DNA of 64,000 nt from an uncultured Alphaproteobacteria bacterium (GCA_902576905.1 CACGWW010000001.1:113501-177500), one strand, 5' to 3'. Shown: positions 1 through 9,880, counted from the first letter of the stretch. Numbers and translations are program-made. The notes: a model not told the origin generated them from the letters alone.

Positions 1-681
1 CCGATAATCACTACTTCCCTCTATTTTGTGGTCTTTGGCGCCGCGATTGGATCAAAAATTGAAACCATTAATGGCGTCTCATATGGCTCATTCATAGTAC
101 CCGGATTAATAATGCTTTATCTGATGACTGAAAGTATCAACAACGCCGCCTTCGGAATTTATTTTCCCAAATTTGTTGGCTCAATTTTCGAAGTCCTATC
201 AGCACCTGTCTCTTCTTTGGAAGCCACTATTGGTTATGTTGGTGCCGCAGCTTCAAAGTCGACGATAATTGGCTTGATGATCTTTCTTACGTCTAATCTA
301 TTTGTTACCCATGATATAAAATATCCTTTAGTAATGGCTATTTTTATAATTTTGACAGCAATCACCTTTTCTCTTTTCGGATTTATAATTGGTATCTGGG
401 CACAAAACTGGGAGAAATTGAGTATTATACCCACTCTACTTGTAACCCCATTAGTATTTCTCGGAGGAAGTTTTTACTCCATTGATATGTTGCCTGACTT
501 TTGGCAAAAGGTATCATTACTTAACCCTGTTTTTTATCTTATAAGCGGTTTTAGGTGGAGTTTTTTTGGTATATCTGAAATACCTATAGCCCTATCTATA
601 GTAGCTATATTGTCATTTATGGCGATCTGTTTAGCAGTTATTGCCATAATTTTCAAAACGGGCTACAGACTACGAACATAA
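1..681 (+). CDS. ABC-2 type transporter permease, 3' part (5' end outside window)
   Basis: Membrane permease of an ABC-2 exporter, the class that moves polysaccharides, drugs or other substrates out across the inner membrane. The reading frame is already open at base 1 and runs to TAA at 679-681. A GTG at 28 exists, but the residues before it (PIITTSLYFV) continue the family's hydrophobic segment, so the gene starts upstream of the window. Several hydrophobic helices are visible, with the usual ABC-2 segment around FVPGLIMLYLMTES-like residues and a final helix ending in KTGYRLRT. The partner ATPase is presumably just upstream, outside the window. Substrate cannot be told. Its stop abuts the stop of the convergent gcdH with no gap. 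Confidence 0.85.
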   Translation, partial: PIITTSLYFVVFGAAIGSKIETINGVSYGSFIVPGLIMLYLMTESINNAAFGIYFPKFVGSIFEVLSAPVSSLEATIGYVGAAASKSTIIGLMIFLTSNLFVTHDIKYPLVMAIFIILTAITFSLFGFIIGIWAQNWEKLSIIPTLLVTPLVFLGGSFYSIDMLPDFWQKVSLLNPVFYLISGFRWSFFGISEIPIALSIVAILSFMAICLAVIAIIFKTGYRLRT

Positions 682-1899
682 TTAGAAAAAGGCTTGAATA
701 CCTGTTTGAGCTCTACCCAAAATGAGTGCATGTATATCGTGTGTACCCTCGTAAGTGTTAACCGTCTCCAAATTTTGCGCGTGGCGCATTACACCGTACT
801 CAGAGGATATACCGTTCCCTCCATGCATATCTCTTGCTTGACGAGCGATGTCCAGCGCTTTGCCACAATTGTTTCTTTTCATCAGGCTTATTGCTTCTGG
901 TGCCCCGCGACCCTCATCTATCAGTCTGCCTAGCCTGAGCGCTCCTTGTAGACCTAACGAAATCTCCGTTTGCATATCAGCCAATTTTTTTTGAAATAAT
1001 TGAGTCCCGGCTAAAGGCTTATTAAATTGCTTTCTTGACAGACCATAATCTCTTGCTGCATGCCAGCAAAATTCCGCAGCGCCCATTGCTCCCCAGGCTA
1101 TGCCATATCTTGCCATGTTTAAACAACTGAAGGGTCCTTTCAAACCTTCGACATCCTCTAAAATATTTTCTTCAGGAACAAAGACATTATTAAAACTTAT
1201 TTCACCAGTAACAGAAGCACGCAAGCTCAATTTCCCGGGAATTTTTTTCGTTTCCAGTCCAACGAAATTCTTTTCTAATATAAAGCCTTTAATTTTATTT
1301 TCATGAAATTCCGACTTTGCCCAAATAACGAAAACATCTGCTATAGGAGCATTTGAAATCCACATTTTTGAACCATTCAACTCAAATCCACCAGCTACTT
1401 TTTTTGCTTTTGTTGTCATTGAAGCTGGGTCAGAACCAGAGTTTGCTTCTGTGAGCCCAAAGCAGCCAACACTTTCACCAGATGCCAATTTCGGAAGGTA
1501 TTTTTCTTTTTGTGATTGGGATCCAAATTTGGATATAGGATACATTACAAGAGATGATTGAACTGACATCATAGACCTGTAGCCTGAATCCACTTTTTCT
1601 ATCTCTCTTGTTATTAATCCATACGAAACGTAATTAGCTCCTAGCCCCCCAAATTCCTCCGGTATTGTACACCCTAGCAATCCGGTGTCGCCCATGAGTT
1701 TGAAAATGCCTTCGTCTATAATTTCTTCGTTATAAGCTTTTTCGATTCGCACGCTAAGCTCCTTATTAGCAAAGGAGGCAGCTGTTTCGCTAATCATCCT
1801 TTCCTCTTCTGAAAGTTGATCGGATATCAGAAATGGGTCGGCCCATTGAAAAAAAGCGTCCCTGTCTTTTTTTTCTTTTACTTCGATAGTGTCTTTCAT
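682..1899 (-). CDS. gcdH: Glutaryl-CoA dehydrogenase
   Basis: Flavoprotein that oxidises and decarboxylates glutaryl-CoA to crotonyl-CoA in lysine, tryptophan and aromatic catabolism; cytosolic, passing electrons to ETF. The 405-residue product has the whole acyl-CoA dehydrogenase fold: N-terminal helices, the FAD/substrate segment [13 protein letters not shown] (about 146-158), and the C-terminal [18 protein letters not shown], where E384 is the expected catalytic base. The N-terminal [14 protein letters not shown] and the C-terminal motif are typical of GCDH rather than short/medium-chain enzymes. It stands alone, divergent from the aminotransferase operon. No glutaryl-CoA-forming genes are nearby. 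Confidence 0.93.
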   Translation of the reverse strand: MKDTIEVKEKKDRDAFFQWADPFLISDQLSEEERMISETAASFANKELSVRIEKAYNEEIIDEGIFKLMGDTGLLGCTIPEEFGGLGANYVSYGLITREIEKVDSGYRSMMSVQSSLVMYPISKFGSQSQKEKYLPKLASGESVGCFGLTEANSGSDPASMTTKAKKVAGGFELNGSKMWISNAPIADVFVIWAKSEFHENKIKGFILEKNFVGLETKKIPGKLSLRASVTGEISFNNVFVPEENILEDVEGLKGPFSCLNMARYGIAWGAMGAAEFCWHAARDYGLSRKQFNKPLAGTQLFQKKLADMQTEISLGLQGALRLGRLIDEGRGAPEAISLMKRNNCGKALDIARQARDMHGGNGISSEYGVMRHAQNLETVNTYEGTHDIHALILGRAQTGIQAFF

Positions 1900-2029
1900 A
1901 GAGATTCCCTTTTGACTTTTTAGGATTTTGATACTTTAATTATAGTATTGTGTTTGAAAAAATACAGTGTTTTGGGGGAAGTTTTTCATTGCCACCATTT
2001 TTTAACGACAAATAACAGGATTTAGACAA
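1900..2029. promoter_or_regulatory. Divergent promoter region between gcdH and the aminotransferase gene
   Basis: 130 bases between two divergent start codons, so promoters for both sides should lie here. On the minus strand a perfect TATAAT is visible at 1944-1939, with only a weak match (CTGTAT, 3 of 6) 17 bases upstream. On the plus strand a TTGACT at 1912-1917 has no good -10 at normal spacing. The aminotransferase has AGGA nine bases before its ATG. Assignment of exact promoters is tentative. Confidence 0.35.
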
Positions 2030-3349
2030 ATGGCCAATAACATTATTAAGAATTCATTAGAAAATCATTGGATGCCGTTTACCGATAACAGAGGCTTTAA
2101 GATAGAACCAAGACTTATTACAGAAGCCTCAGGTGTATATATGACAAGCCATAAGAATACAAAAATCATTGATGGTTCTTCTGGCTTATTTTGTTCTCCT
2201 GCTGGACACTGTCATCCAAAAATTATTGAAGCAGTTCACAATCAGCTGAAGAAGAACACCTACACATCTCCTTTTGGTATGGGCCATCCAGCCAGTTTCG
2301 AATTAGCAGATAAAGTCTCGGAACTTACTCCAGAAGAAATGAACCATGTATTTTTCGTAAATTCAGGTTCTGAAGCTATAGATACAGCATTAAAAATAAT
2401 AATGTCCTATAATTCTGCTACCGGTCAAAATAGGCATCGTTTTGTAAGTAGAGAAAGAGCTTATCATGGGGTCAATATTGGCGGAGTATCTTTATCCGGA
2501 ATGGTTAATAATCGAAGAACCTTTCCCGTAGTTATGCCGAACGTAGTGTTAATGCGACATACGTGGACCGGAGAAGAGCTTAAAGTTAAAGGGCAACCTA
2601 AAAATGGAGTTGAACTAGCTAATGACCTAGAAAGGTTTGCACAAGCTTATGGGGGCAATACTATCGCCGCTTGTTTCGTTGAGCCAGTTGCAGGGTCGAC
2701 AGGAACTTTAGTACCCCCAAAGGGTTACCTTGAAAGACTAAGAGAAATATGTGATGAGCATGGGATTTTACTTGTTTTTGATGAGGTAATAACTGGCTTT
2801 GGTCGAATGGGAACTCCTTTTGCTTCACAAAAATTTGATGTAACGCCAGACATTATGACAATGGCAAAAGCAATTACAAATGGTTCGATGCCAATGGGGG
2901 CAGTATGTGTCAAAGACCATATTTATGAAACTGTTACAGATAACTCTAACCCAGATACTATTGAGTTTTTTCACGGATATACTTATTCTGGTCACCCCGG
3001 TTCATGTGCAGCAGGTTTGGCATCACTTGAAATATATGAGGAGGAAGATTTATTTAACAGAGCTAATGAAATGTCTAGTTATTTTCTTGATGCTCTTTTT
3101 TCACTCTGCGATCATCCACTAGTAAAGGATGTGAGAGGAATTGGGATGATGGGTGGAGTAGAGCTTCATGCCGACGGGCATCCAGGAAAAAGAGGAACAA
3201 AATTCCAAAAAGAGTTGTTCTGGGAGGGTCTACACGTCAAATTTACTGGTGACTCAGGAATTGTAGCTCCAATGTTCATTTCTGAACATAAACATATTGA
3301 TGAGATCATTGAAAAGTTTAGGAGTACCCTAAACAAACACGGGAATTAA
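2030..3349 (+). CDS. Class III (omega-amino acid:pyruvate-type) aminotransferase
   Basis: PLP enzyme of aminotransferase class III, the group with beta-alanine:pyruvate and other omega-amino acid transaminases. Full length at 439 residues. Visible hallmarks: WMPFTDNR near the N-terminus, the PLP-phosphate segment NSGSEAIDTALK (111-122), the LLVFDEVITGFGR strand with D251 contacting the pyridine nitrogen, and K280 in MTMAKAITNG as the Schiff-base lysine. Substrate preference (beta-alanine, polyamine-derived or other omega-amines) cannot be read from sequence. First gene of an operon: selO follows after 18 bases. Confidence 0.88.
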   Translation: MANNIIKNSLENHWMPFTDNRGFKIEPRLITEASGVYMTSHKNTKIIDGSSGLFCSPAGHCHPKIIEAVHNQLKKNTYTSPFGMGHPASFELADKVSELTPEEMNHVFFVNSGSEAIDTALKIIMSYNSATGQNRHRFVSRERAYHGVNIGGVSLSGMVNNRRTFPVVMPNVVLMRHTWTGEELKVKGQPKNGVELANDLERFAQAYGGNTIAACFVEPVAGSTGTLVPPKGYLERLREICDEHGILLVFDEVITGFGRMGTPFASQKFDVTPDIMTMAKAITNGSMPMGAVCVKDHIYETVTDNSNPDTIEFFHGYTYSGHPGSCAAGLASLEIYEEEDLFNRANEMSSYFLDALFSLCDHPLVKDVRGIGMMGGVELHADGHPGKRGTKFQKELFWEGLHVKFTGDSGIVAPMFISEHKHIDEIIEKFRSTLNKHGN

Positions 3350-3367
3350 TCGAACGAAGATTTAATA

Positions 3368-4852
3368 ATGAATTCCATTAATTTGGAGAATACATACACA
3401 TCTCTGCCTCAAGAGTTTTTCAGGTATACAGAGGCAGAGGCTATGCCTGATGTAAATGTGGTTACGATAAACGAACAATTAGCGGACTTGCTTAATATCG
3501 ATATTGGTTTTTTAAAAAGTCAATCTGGCCTTAGATTTCTAAGTGGGAAAAATTCCAAAACACTTCCTAATTCTATTTCTCTAGCATACGCAGGGCATCA
3601 ATTCGGGCATTTGGTACCACAATTAGGAGATGGCCGCGCAGTTCTACTGGGAGACAAAATTTGTCAAGATGGTGTGAGGCGAGACATACAACTAAAAGGA
3701 AGTGGAAAAACATACTTCTCTCGAGGAGGAGATGGTAGAGCGGGAATAGGACCTGTTATTAGAGAGTACCTAATTTCGGAGAGTATGCACCATTTGGGAG
3801 TTCCTACCACTAGGTCTTTAGCTGTTTTATTAACCGGGGAAAAGGTTGTTAGAGCAGAAGTTTCCCCTGGAGCGATGCTTGCAAGGGTTGCAAAAAGCCA
3901 TGTTAGAGTTGGTACATTTGAGTTTTTTGCAATAAGAAATCAGAAGGACCATATAAGAAAGTTGGCCGATTTTATGATTGAAAGAAGCCATCCAGACCTC
4001 TCTGATAACAAGGAAAAATATAAATTATTTTTTGAGAGAATAGTTAAAGGTCAAGCTAGCTTAGTGGCTCAATGGAACTCAGTTGGTTTTATTCACGGTG
4101 TAATGAATACAGATAATACCTCCATATCTTGCGAGACAATCGATTATGGGCCATGTGCGTTTATGGACTCTTATGAAGCAAATAAAGTTTTTAGCTCAAT
4201 AGACCAGTATGGAAGATATGCTTTCTCTAACCAATCACGTGTAGCTCCATGGAACCTAAGCAGGTTGGCAGAAACCATTTTATTTTTAATTTCAAAGAAT
4301 ACATCAGACGCAATAAAAGTAGTTGAAGAAATTCTTTTTGATTTTGATAAAAATTTCAACAATTCTTTAGATATTTTAATATCACACAAATTGGGGTTTA
4401 AAAATAACTCAAAAAAAACAAGCTCGCTTTATTCCGAGTTACTGAATTTAATGGAGGCTGGTAAAGCAGATTTTACCGGGACTTTCAAGTCACTCAAAGC
4501 AACGCTAATTAAAGAAGACGACACTATTTTCTTAAATAATTTTAGAAGTTCAGATGAGGAGAATCTGCACGCTGTTAGTCAATGGTTAGGCAATTGGAGA
4601 AAATTATTACAGGAAATTAGTAAGAGTAAAACCGAGGCAATTGAATTGCTAAGTTCAAGTAACCCTGAGTTTATTATGAGAAACCATCTTGTAGAACAGG
4701 CTATTGGGAAAGCAACAAAGGGTGATTTTTCTGATTTTAAGATTCTATGTGATCTTTTAATTACTCCTTTCGAAGTAAAGGAAAATCATGAAACGTTTTA
4801 TAATGCACCAAGAGATAGCGAAGTCGTGCATCAAACTTTCTGTGGGACATAA
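3368..4852 (+). CDS. selO: SelO family protein adenylyltransferase (YdiU)
   Basis: Pseudokinase-fold enzyme that transfers AMP (not phosphate) to Ser/Thr/Tyr of target proteins; linked to redox stress in other organisms. The 494-residue product carries the family core: YAGHQFGHLVPQLGDGRA (about 78-95), IQLKGSGKTYFSRGGDGRA, RSLAVLLTGEKV, and the metal/catalytic segment GVMNTDNTSI followed by TIDYGPCAFMD. The C-terminus QTFCGT keeps the cysteine that sits where the animal protein has selenocysteine. Stop and the next start share one base (TAATG), so translation is probably coupled to the cytochrome b561 gene. Family assignment is secure; the targets are unknown. Confidence 0.95.
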   Translation: MNSINLENTYTSLPQEFFRYTEAEAMPDVNVVTINEQLADLLNIDIGFLKSQSGLRFLSGKNSKTLPNSISLAYAGHQFGHLVPQLGDGRAVLLGDKICQDGVRRDIQLKGSGKTYFSRGGDGRAGIGPVIREYLISESMHHLGVPTTRSLAVLLTGEKVVRAEVSPGAMLARVAKSHVRVGTFEFFAIRNQKDHIRKLADFMIERSHPDLSDNKEKYKLFFERIVKGQASLVAQWNSVGFIHGVMNTDNTSISCETIDYGPCAFMDSYEANKVFSSIDQYGRYAFSNQSRVAPWNLSRLAETILFLISKNTSDAIKVVEEILFDFDKNFNNSLDILISHKLGFKNNSKKTSSLYSELLNLMEAGKADFTGTFKSLKATLIKEDDTIFLNNFRSSDEENLHAVSQWLGNWRKLLQEISKSKTEAIELLSSSNPEFIMRNHLVEQAIGKATKGDFSDFKILCDLLITPFEVKENHETFYNAPRDSEVVHQTFCGT

Positions 4853-5367
4853 TGTCTGCAAATAAAAGTTTAAATATTCCAACTCATTATAATAAATTTC
4901 ACATCCTTACCCACTGGCTGGTAGTTGTCATCATCTTGTTCCAAATGATCACTGGCGATAAAATTGCCTTAGAATTTTTAGCACTTCGTAATGAGGCCAT
5001 CACTAACAATGGAAATACAAGCAATAGTCAATTTCATATATTAGGAGGCGTATTTATATTTTTACTTATGGCTGTTAGAATTTTTCTAAGAATAAAATTT
5101 GGTGTCCCTACTCCCACAAAGAAAACAAATGCTTTATTGAAATTTTTATCAACTTTTGTGCATTTGGGGATTTACTTTATTCTTTTTGCTATTCCAATTA
5201 CCGGTCTATTGGCCTTTTCAACTGTCAATATCGATCTGGGTATAGCTCACAAAATTCTAGTAAATATATTATACCTCTTTATAACAACCCATCTCATTGG
5301 CGTTGCTTATCATCAAATTTTTCTTGGGGATAATATTATGCAAAGGATAACCAGCTGGAAATCATAG
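4852..5367 (+). CDS. Cytochrome b561 family membrane protein
   Basis: Small inner-membrane dihaem b-type cytochrome (171 residues) of the bacterial b561 group, which moves electrons between quinol, superoxide or periplasmic partners. Four hydrophobic helices are visible, with histidines placed for haem ligation: H20 in ILTHWLVVVIILFQ, H57 in FHILGGVFIFL, H103 in FVHLGIYFILF, and later histidines in AHKILVNILYLFITTHLIG. The ATG overlaps the selO stop by one base. Coupling of SelO, a redox-linked AMPylator, with a b-type cytochrome is suggestive, but a functional link is only inference. Confidence 0.88.
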   Translation: MSANKSLNIPTHYNKFHILTHWLVVVIILFQMITGDKIALEFLALRNEAITNNGNTSNSQFHILGGVFIFLLMAVRIFLRIKFGVPTPTKKTNALLKFLSTFVHLGIYFILFAIPITGLLAFSTVNIDLGIAHKILVNILYLFITTHLIGVAYHQIFLGDNIMQRITSWKS

Positions 5368-5368
5368 C

Positions 5369-6394
5369 TTATTGTTTTCCAGAAACTCCTGAATCTTCAA
5401 ACGTGGCCATTTCTACATGACACTTGAAAGCCGCTTTGACTATGGAAGTAGCCAAGGCAGCACCGGACCCTTCCCCTAAGGCCATATCTAGACGCAAAAT
5501 AGGCTTTTTGTTTAACATCTTTAGTAGCAACTGATGCCCTGGTTCCTTAGAGCAGTGCCCAAATAAACAATGATCAAGGATATCCTTCCTTTCGAAGAAA
5601 ATCGGTAATACTGCTGCAGTACAAATAAAACCATCTAAAATTACTGGCACCGAATAATGCTTCGCAGCTACTACAGCCCCACAAATCGCTGCTTGTTCTC
5701 TACCTCCTAGGGATACTCCTGCATCGAGAGGTCTTACAATATCAGGCCGATTTGTCTTTACTGCTCTTTCAATTATTTTGCCCTTATGTATCACCTGATC
5801 TTGGTTAGAGCCAGTTCCTGGTCCTACCCATGAACTTACATCGTTATTAAAAAAATAATAACATAATGCTGATGCAATTGTTGTATTACCAATTCCCATT
5901 TCTCCCAATGTAATTAAATCCATATTCTCTGAAACTGCACGCAACCCTATGTTAAAGGACTTAATAAACTCCGTTTCATCCATGGCACGTCCAATGGATA
6001 TATCAGCCGTTGGTTTTTCTAGATCGATCGGGATCACCTCTAGATTGATTTCGTTTGACTCACATATCTTATTTATTGCTGCTTTTCCCAATTTAAACGT
6101 TTCTACCATCTGAAAAGTAACTTCTTGGGGAAATGGGTTTATTGATTGTCTACACACACCATGATTACCAGCAAATACAATAGTGGATATTTTCTCCATG
6201 TCTTTCATAGTCTTTTTGCCCCAAGATGACAAAAAAACTGCTATGTCTTCAAGCTGACCTAGGGAATTGGCTGGTTTCAACAAATTCTTTTGTCTTTCAA
6301 CAGCTTTTTCTTTTAATTCTTTGGACCATGTTGGTGCGCTATCCACTAAATTAAAAATATCATCTATAGTGTGAACTAATTCTAATTTTTTCAT
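5369..6394 (-). CDS. cobT: Nicotinate-nucleotide:dimethylbenzimidazole phosphoribosyltransferase
   Basis: Activates the lower ligand of cobalamin, making alpha-ribazole phosphate from dimethylbenzimidazole and nicotinate mononucleotide. Full length at 341 residues. Conserved segments visible: KPANSLGQLEDIA, FAGNHGV, EMGIGNTTIASAL, the GPGTGSNQD loop, and LGEGSGAA near the C-terminus, where E308 corresponds to the catalytic glutamate. This is the CobU/CobT phosphoribosyltransferase, not the unrelated cobaltochelatase CobT. Divergent from cobD; the stop lies one base from the convergent cytochrome b561 stop. Confidence 0.96.
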   Translation of the reverse strand: MKKLELVHTIDDIFNLVDSAPTWSKELKEKAVERQKNLLKPANSLGQLEDIAVFLSSWGKKTMKDMEKISTIVFAGNHGVCRQSINPFPQEVTFQMVETFKLGKAAINKICESNEINLEVIPIDLEKPTADISIGRAMDETEFIKSFNIGLRAVSENMDLITLGEMGIGNTTIASALCYYFFNNDVSSWVGPGTGSNQDQVIHKGKIIERAVKTNRPDIVRPLDAGVSLGGREQAAICGAVVAAKHYSVPVILDGFICTAAVLPIFFERKDILDHCLFGHCSKEPGHQLLLKMLNKKPILRLDMALGEGSGAALATSIVKAAFKCHVEMATFEDSGVSGKQ

Positions 6395-6472
6395 AAAAAC
6401 TCAATATGGATATGTTAAAAAGACTTTAGTTTGGATATAAAAATTTTAAGGCAAAGACAACTGATTATTACC

Positions 6473-7444
6473 ATGTACTCTGAAATTTATTTTATGGTCC
6501 CCTTAATACTCTTAATAGCCCTAACCCTTGATATTGTAATAGGGTGGCCAGAAAAAGTTTACGAGAATATTGGGCACCCAGTTACTTGGATTGGCAAAGT
6601 AATATCGTATTTTGAACACTTACTAAATAAGAGAGAATACTCGAAAAAATCACTTAAACTCCTTGGGACTTTAACTTTTTTTCTAATCGTGTTCCCAATA
6701 ACAGCGATAGCTTTTTTGATAGAGCAAATGCTTTTAAATTTTTATTATGGTTTTGTTATCCAAGCATTATTAATTTGGCCATTTTTAGCAACTAAATCTC
6801 TCTACACACATGTTAAAGATGTCGCGGATGCGCTTGACAAAAAAGACTTAATTGCTTCTCGGGCAGCGCTCTCAAAAATAGTCGGTAGGGACTTAACAAA
6901 TTCCGATGAAAATACTATATGTGGTGGCGCCATCGAAAGCTTATCAGAGAACACGTCTGATGGAATAATCGCTCCTTTATTTTGGGCATTTCTTTTTGGA
7001 CTTCCTGGAATAGTTTTTTATAAAGCGATAAATACGTTGGACAGTATGGTAGGGTATAAGAACAATAAGTTCTTAGACTTTGGCTGGTTTAGCGCTAACG
7101 TTGATGACTTTGTAAATTGGGTGCCAGCGAGATTGTCTTCTATTCTTTTTTGTGCCCTTACTCTTAAACCAATTAAAACATTTCTATTTTCTTTAAAGAA
7201 TGCAAAAGCAAGCACTTCTCCAAATGCTGGATGGCCACAAGCAACATTCGCGTACATTCTTGGGATATCTCTTCTTGGGCCAAAACGATCAAAAGGCATA
7301 CTTATCGAACAGCCTACTATCAACGTTGGGCACCCTTTACCTAACAAAGAAAACCTCTCAACAGCTCTTAAATATTATATTTATATTATTATTGAAATAT
7401 ACGTAATACTCTTTGCTCTCAATTTTTGGTTCATGAATGGGTAA
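6473..7444 (+). CDS. cobD: Adenosylcobinamide-phosphate synthase
   Basis: Inner-membrane protein (CbiB/CobD) that attaches aminopropanol or its phosphate to adenosylcobyric acid. Multiple hydrophobic helices; family motifs GWPEKVYENIGHPVTWIGK near the N-terminus, GGAIESLSENTSDGI in the middle, then SPNAGWPQATFAY and the terminal GHPLPNKENL. A TTG at 6431 would add 14 residues. I prefer ATG 6473 because the hydrophobic first helix then begins near residue 5, as in the family; ATG 6494 is also possible. No strong Shine-Dalgarno supports any of them. The 3' end overlaps the cobC start by eight bases. Confidence 0.93.
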   Translation: MYSEIYFMVPLILLIALTLDIVIGWPEKVYENIGHPVTWIGKVISYFEHLLNKREYSKKSLKLLGTLTFFLIVFPITAIAFLIEQMLLNFYYGFVIQALLIWPFLATKSLYTHVKDVADALDKKDLIASRAALSKIVGRDLTNSDENTICGGAIESLSENTSDGIIAPLFWAFLFGLPGIVFYKAINTLDSMVGYKNNKFLDFGWFSANVDDFVNWVPARLSSILFCALTLKPIKTFLFSLKNAKASTSPNAGWPQATFAYILGISLLGPKRSKGILIEQPTINVGHPLPNKENLSTALKYYIYIIIEIYVILFALNFWFMNG

Positions 7445-8417
7445 TAAGGATCTTAATATACAACACGGAGGTGATATTGACCTTGCCATTAAAAAATATG
7501 GAGGGCAAAGAGCAGATTGGATAGACCTCTCTACCGGTATAAATAGAACCTCGTATCCATGGCAGGAAAGCGTAAAGGTCGAGTTAAGAGACTTACCAAG
7601 TAGTAAGCTTTTGATGGGTCTAGAGAAAGCTGCATCGAGAGCATATAAGGTCGCAGAAGGCACTGATACCGCAGCTGTTCAGGGGGCTCAACAAATTATT
7701 AGCCTCTTACCTATATGCTTAAAAAATTATGATTCAGTAGCTATACTTGGACCAACATATAATGAGTATGAAAAAGCTTTCAAAAGTTCGGGAATTAAAG
7801 CCGAGACAGTATCTGAGGTTTCAAAACTATCTTCTAGTGATATTGCTATTATAGTTAATCCTAATAATCCTACAGGTAAAGTGATTGCCGAAGAGATACT
7901 TGACGATTTGTCAAAAAAAGTAAGAATTTTGATTATTGATGAAAGCTTTAAAATGTTCTCTTCGAGAAGAATTCAAAAGTTCGATAATGTAATACAAATT
8001 AACTCACTGGGAAAATTCTTTGGCTTAGCAGGCGTAAGACTTGGATTTGTATCAGGCCCCTCTGATTTTATTAAATCGGTAAGAGGAATGTTAGGACCTT
8101 GGCCAGTTTCTAGCGTAGCTGCCGAAATTGGCATAATTGCCCTGAATGACAAAACTTGGATATCTGCAATGGAAAAAATATTGCTTGAAGGGAGTAATGT
8201 TTTGCATGAAGCTTGTAATACAAAAAATTGGAAATTAGTTGGAAAAACTAATTTATTTCATACGTATGCCACTTCGAATTGTGTTGAAGTTGAAGAGCAA
8301 TTTGCAGCCCATTATATTTGGATTAGAACTTTTGATTATTCTAAAAGCTGGGTAAGACTCGGCATTCCAACTTCAAAGTATGAGTGGGCAAGAGTTAGAC
8401 AGGCGCTCAATCAATAA
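7437..8417 (+). CDS. cobC: L-threonine-O-3-phosphate decarboxylase, CobC/CobD-type aminotransferase fold
   Basis: PLP-dependent class I/II fold enzyme that supplies (R)-1-amino-2-propanol phosphate for the cobalamin side chain. 326 residues. Typical start: IQHGGDIDLAIKKYGG, then WIDLSTGIN; IIVNPNNPTGK in the middle; K193 in SLGKFFGLAGVRLGF is the PLP lysine. In P. denitrificans nomenclature this is CobC; Salmonella calls the orthologue CobD. It is fused to neither cobD nor a kinase. Translationally coupled to cobD by an 8-base overlap. Its TAA is immediately followed by the convergent cobQ stop (palindrome TAATTA at 8415-8420). Confidence 0.93.
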   Translation: MGNKDLNIQHGGDIDLAIKKYGGQRADWIDLSTGINRTSYPWQESVKVELRDLPSSKLLMGLEKAASRAYKVAEGTDTAAVQGAQQIISLLPICLKNYDSVAILGPTYNEYEKAFKSSGIKAETVSEVSKLSSSDIAIIVNPNNPTGKVIAEEILDDLSKKVRILIIDESFKMFSSRRIQKFDNVIQINSLGKFFGLAGVRLGFVSGPSDFIKSVRGMLGPWPVSSVAAEIGIIALNDKTWISAMEKILLEGSNVLHEACNTKNWKLVGKTNLFHTYATSNCVEVEEQFAAHYIWIRTFDYSKSWVRLGIPTSKYEWARVRQALNQ

Positions 8418-9878
8418 TTAGATATTCCTGGCGACAGATAATATTGAATCAACATCAAGATTATCCTCTATTACTCTCACAAATTCCTCTAAAATAAATT
8501 CAATACTGTCATGGAAAGAGATGTCTTCTTTTTTCTCTTCTGAACTTAATTTAGCTACAAAGTTATTTCTAAATTCGTCAGAAAAAAATAAGCCATGAAG
8601 ATAGGTGCCCATAACGAGCCCATTAGACGATATTGCACCATCTTTTCTGTTGTCTAAAATGGCGAAGGGATTATTACAATCACTTCCAGAAGTAATACCC
8701 AGATGTATTTCATAACCAGAAAATTTTTTCCCATTTATAGTGCTGATAAATTCTTTTTTTCCAAGATTCTTTTCTTTCCCCATTTTTGTTTTAACGTTTA
8801 GGAGGCCAAGGCCTTTTGCTTTCGATGGTGTACCGTCATATCCTTGATCATCTATTATTTCGTTACCTAAAATTTGGTAACCACCACAAATTCCCAATAT
8901 AGAACCTCCTCTTCTGTGATGCGCCTTAATATCGATATCCCAGCCTTGGTATTTAAGAAATTTTAGGTCAGCTATTGTTGACTTTGTTCCTGGTATTATA
9001 ATCAACTTCGTATCTGCTGGTATAGGATTGCCAGGTTCGACAAATTGTAATTTTAATCGATTGTCAATTTTGAGAGGATCAAAATCATCAAAGTTTGCAA
9101 TACGAGATAGCTTCAAGACCGAAATTACGCACTTACCGGTGCCGAAACTATTCTTCAGATCTTGACTATCCTCTGCTGGAAATAATTTTGCCTTGTCAAA
9201 GAAGGGCATAACCCCAAAACTCTTCCAATCTGTTTTCTTTTTAATGAAGGCAACCCCATCATCAAACAAACTTTTGTCTCCACGAAACTTATTTATAATG
9301 AACCCTTCAATTAAGTTTATGTCGTTTTGGTCAAGGACTTCTTTTGTACCTATAAGCTGAGCAATAACCCCGCCTCTTTCAATATCTGCTGCTACTATTA
9401 CAGGAACACTCAAAACTGAAGCAAACCCCATGTTTGCAATATCAGCCTTTCTGAGATTAACTTCTGCTAAACTACCTGCGCCCTCTGCAATGACCAGATC
9501 ATAGTCATTAACCAAATTCGTAAAACTATTTATTGCTACCCCTATAAATTTATCTTTATGAGAATAATACTCCCTTGCTTTCAGAGATTTATATTTTTTC
9601 CCATTCAAAATAACCTGAGACCCGATCGTGCTTTCTGGTTTTAATAGAACTGGATTCATGTCTGAGTGAAAATCAATACCCGCTGCATAAGCTTGAAATG
9701 ATTGTGCTCTGCCAGCTTCTCCTCCGTCCACCGTTATAGCAGCATTGTTTGACATATTCTGAGGCTTAAAAGGAGCAACCCGAAGGCCTCGTTTCTTAGC
9801 CGCTCTTATAAGCCCAGCGACTAAAAGTGATTTTCCAACATTGGAACCACACCCCTGAATCATTAGCGCTTTTCCCAT
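8418..9878 (-). CDS. cobQ: Cobyric acid synthase
   Basis: ATP- and glutamine-dependent amidase that adds the b, d, e and g amides to adenosylcobyrinic a,c-diamide. 486 residues, two domains: an N-terminal dethiobiotin-synthetase-like domain with the P-loop QGCGSNVGKS (about 8-17) and PFKPQNMSNNA, and a C-terminal class I glutamine amidotransferase domain with the nucleophile in GICGGYQILG and the histidine in GTYLHGLFFSDEFR. Two bases separate it from the upstream cobO, so cobO-cobQ form one minus-strand transcript. Confidence 0.97.
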   Translation of the reverse strand: MGKALMIQGCGSNVGKSLLVAGLIRAAKKRGLRVAPFKPQNMSNNAAITVDGGEAGRAQSFQAYAAGIDFHSDMNPVLLKPESTIGSQVILNGKKYKSLKAREYYSHKDKFIGVAINSFTNLVNDYDLVIAEGAGSLAEVNLRKADIANMGFASVLSVPVIVAADIERGGVIAQLIGTKEVLDQNDINLIEGFIINKFRGDKSLFDDGVAFIKKKTDWKSFGVMPFFDKAKLFPAEDSQDLKNSFGTGKCVISVLKLSRIANFDDFDPLKIDNRLKLQFVEPGNPIPADTKLIIIPGTKSTIADLKFLKYQGWDIDIKAHHRRGGSILGICGGYQILGNEIIDDQGYDGTPSKAKGLGLLNVKTKMGKEKNLGKKEFISTINGKKFSGYEIHLGITSGSDCNNPFAILDNRKDGAISSNGLVMGTYLHGLFFSDEFRNNFVAKLSSEEKKEDISFHDSIEFILEEFVRVIEDNLDVDSILSVARNI

Positions 9879-9880
9879 AG

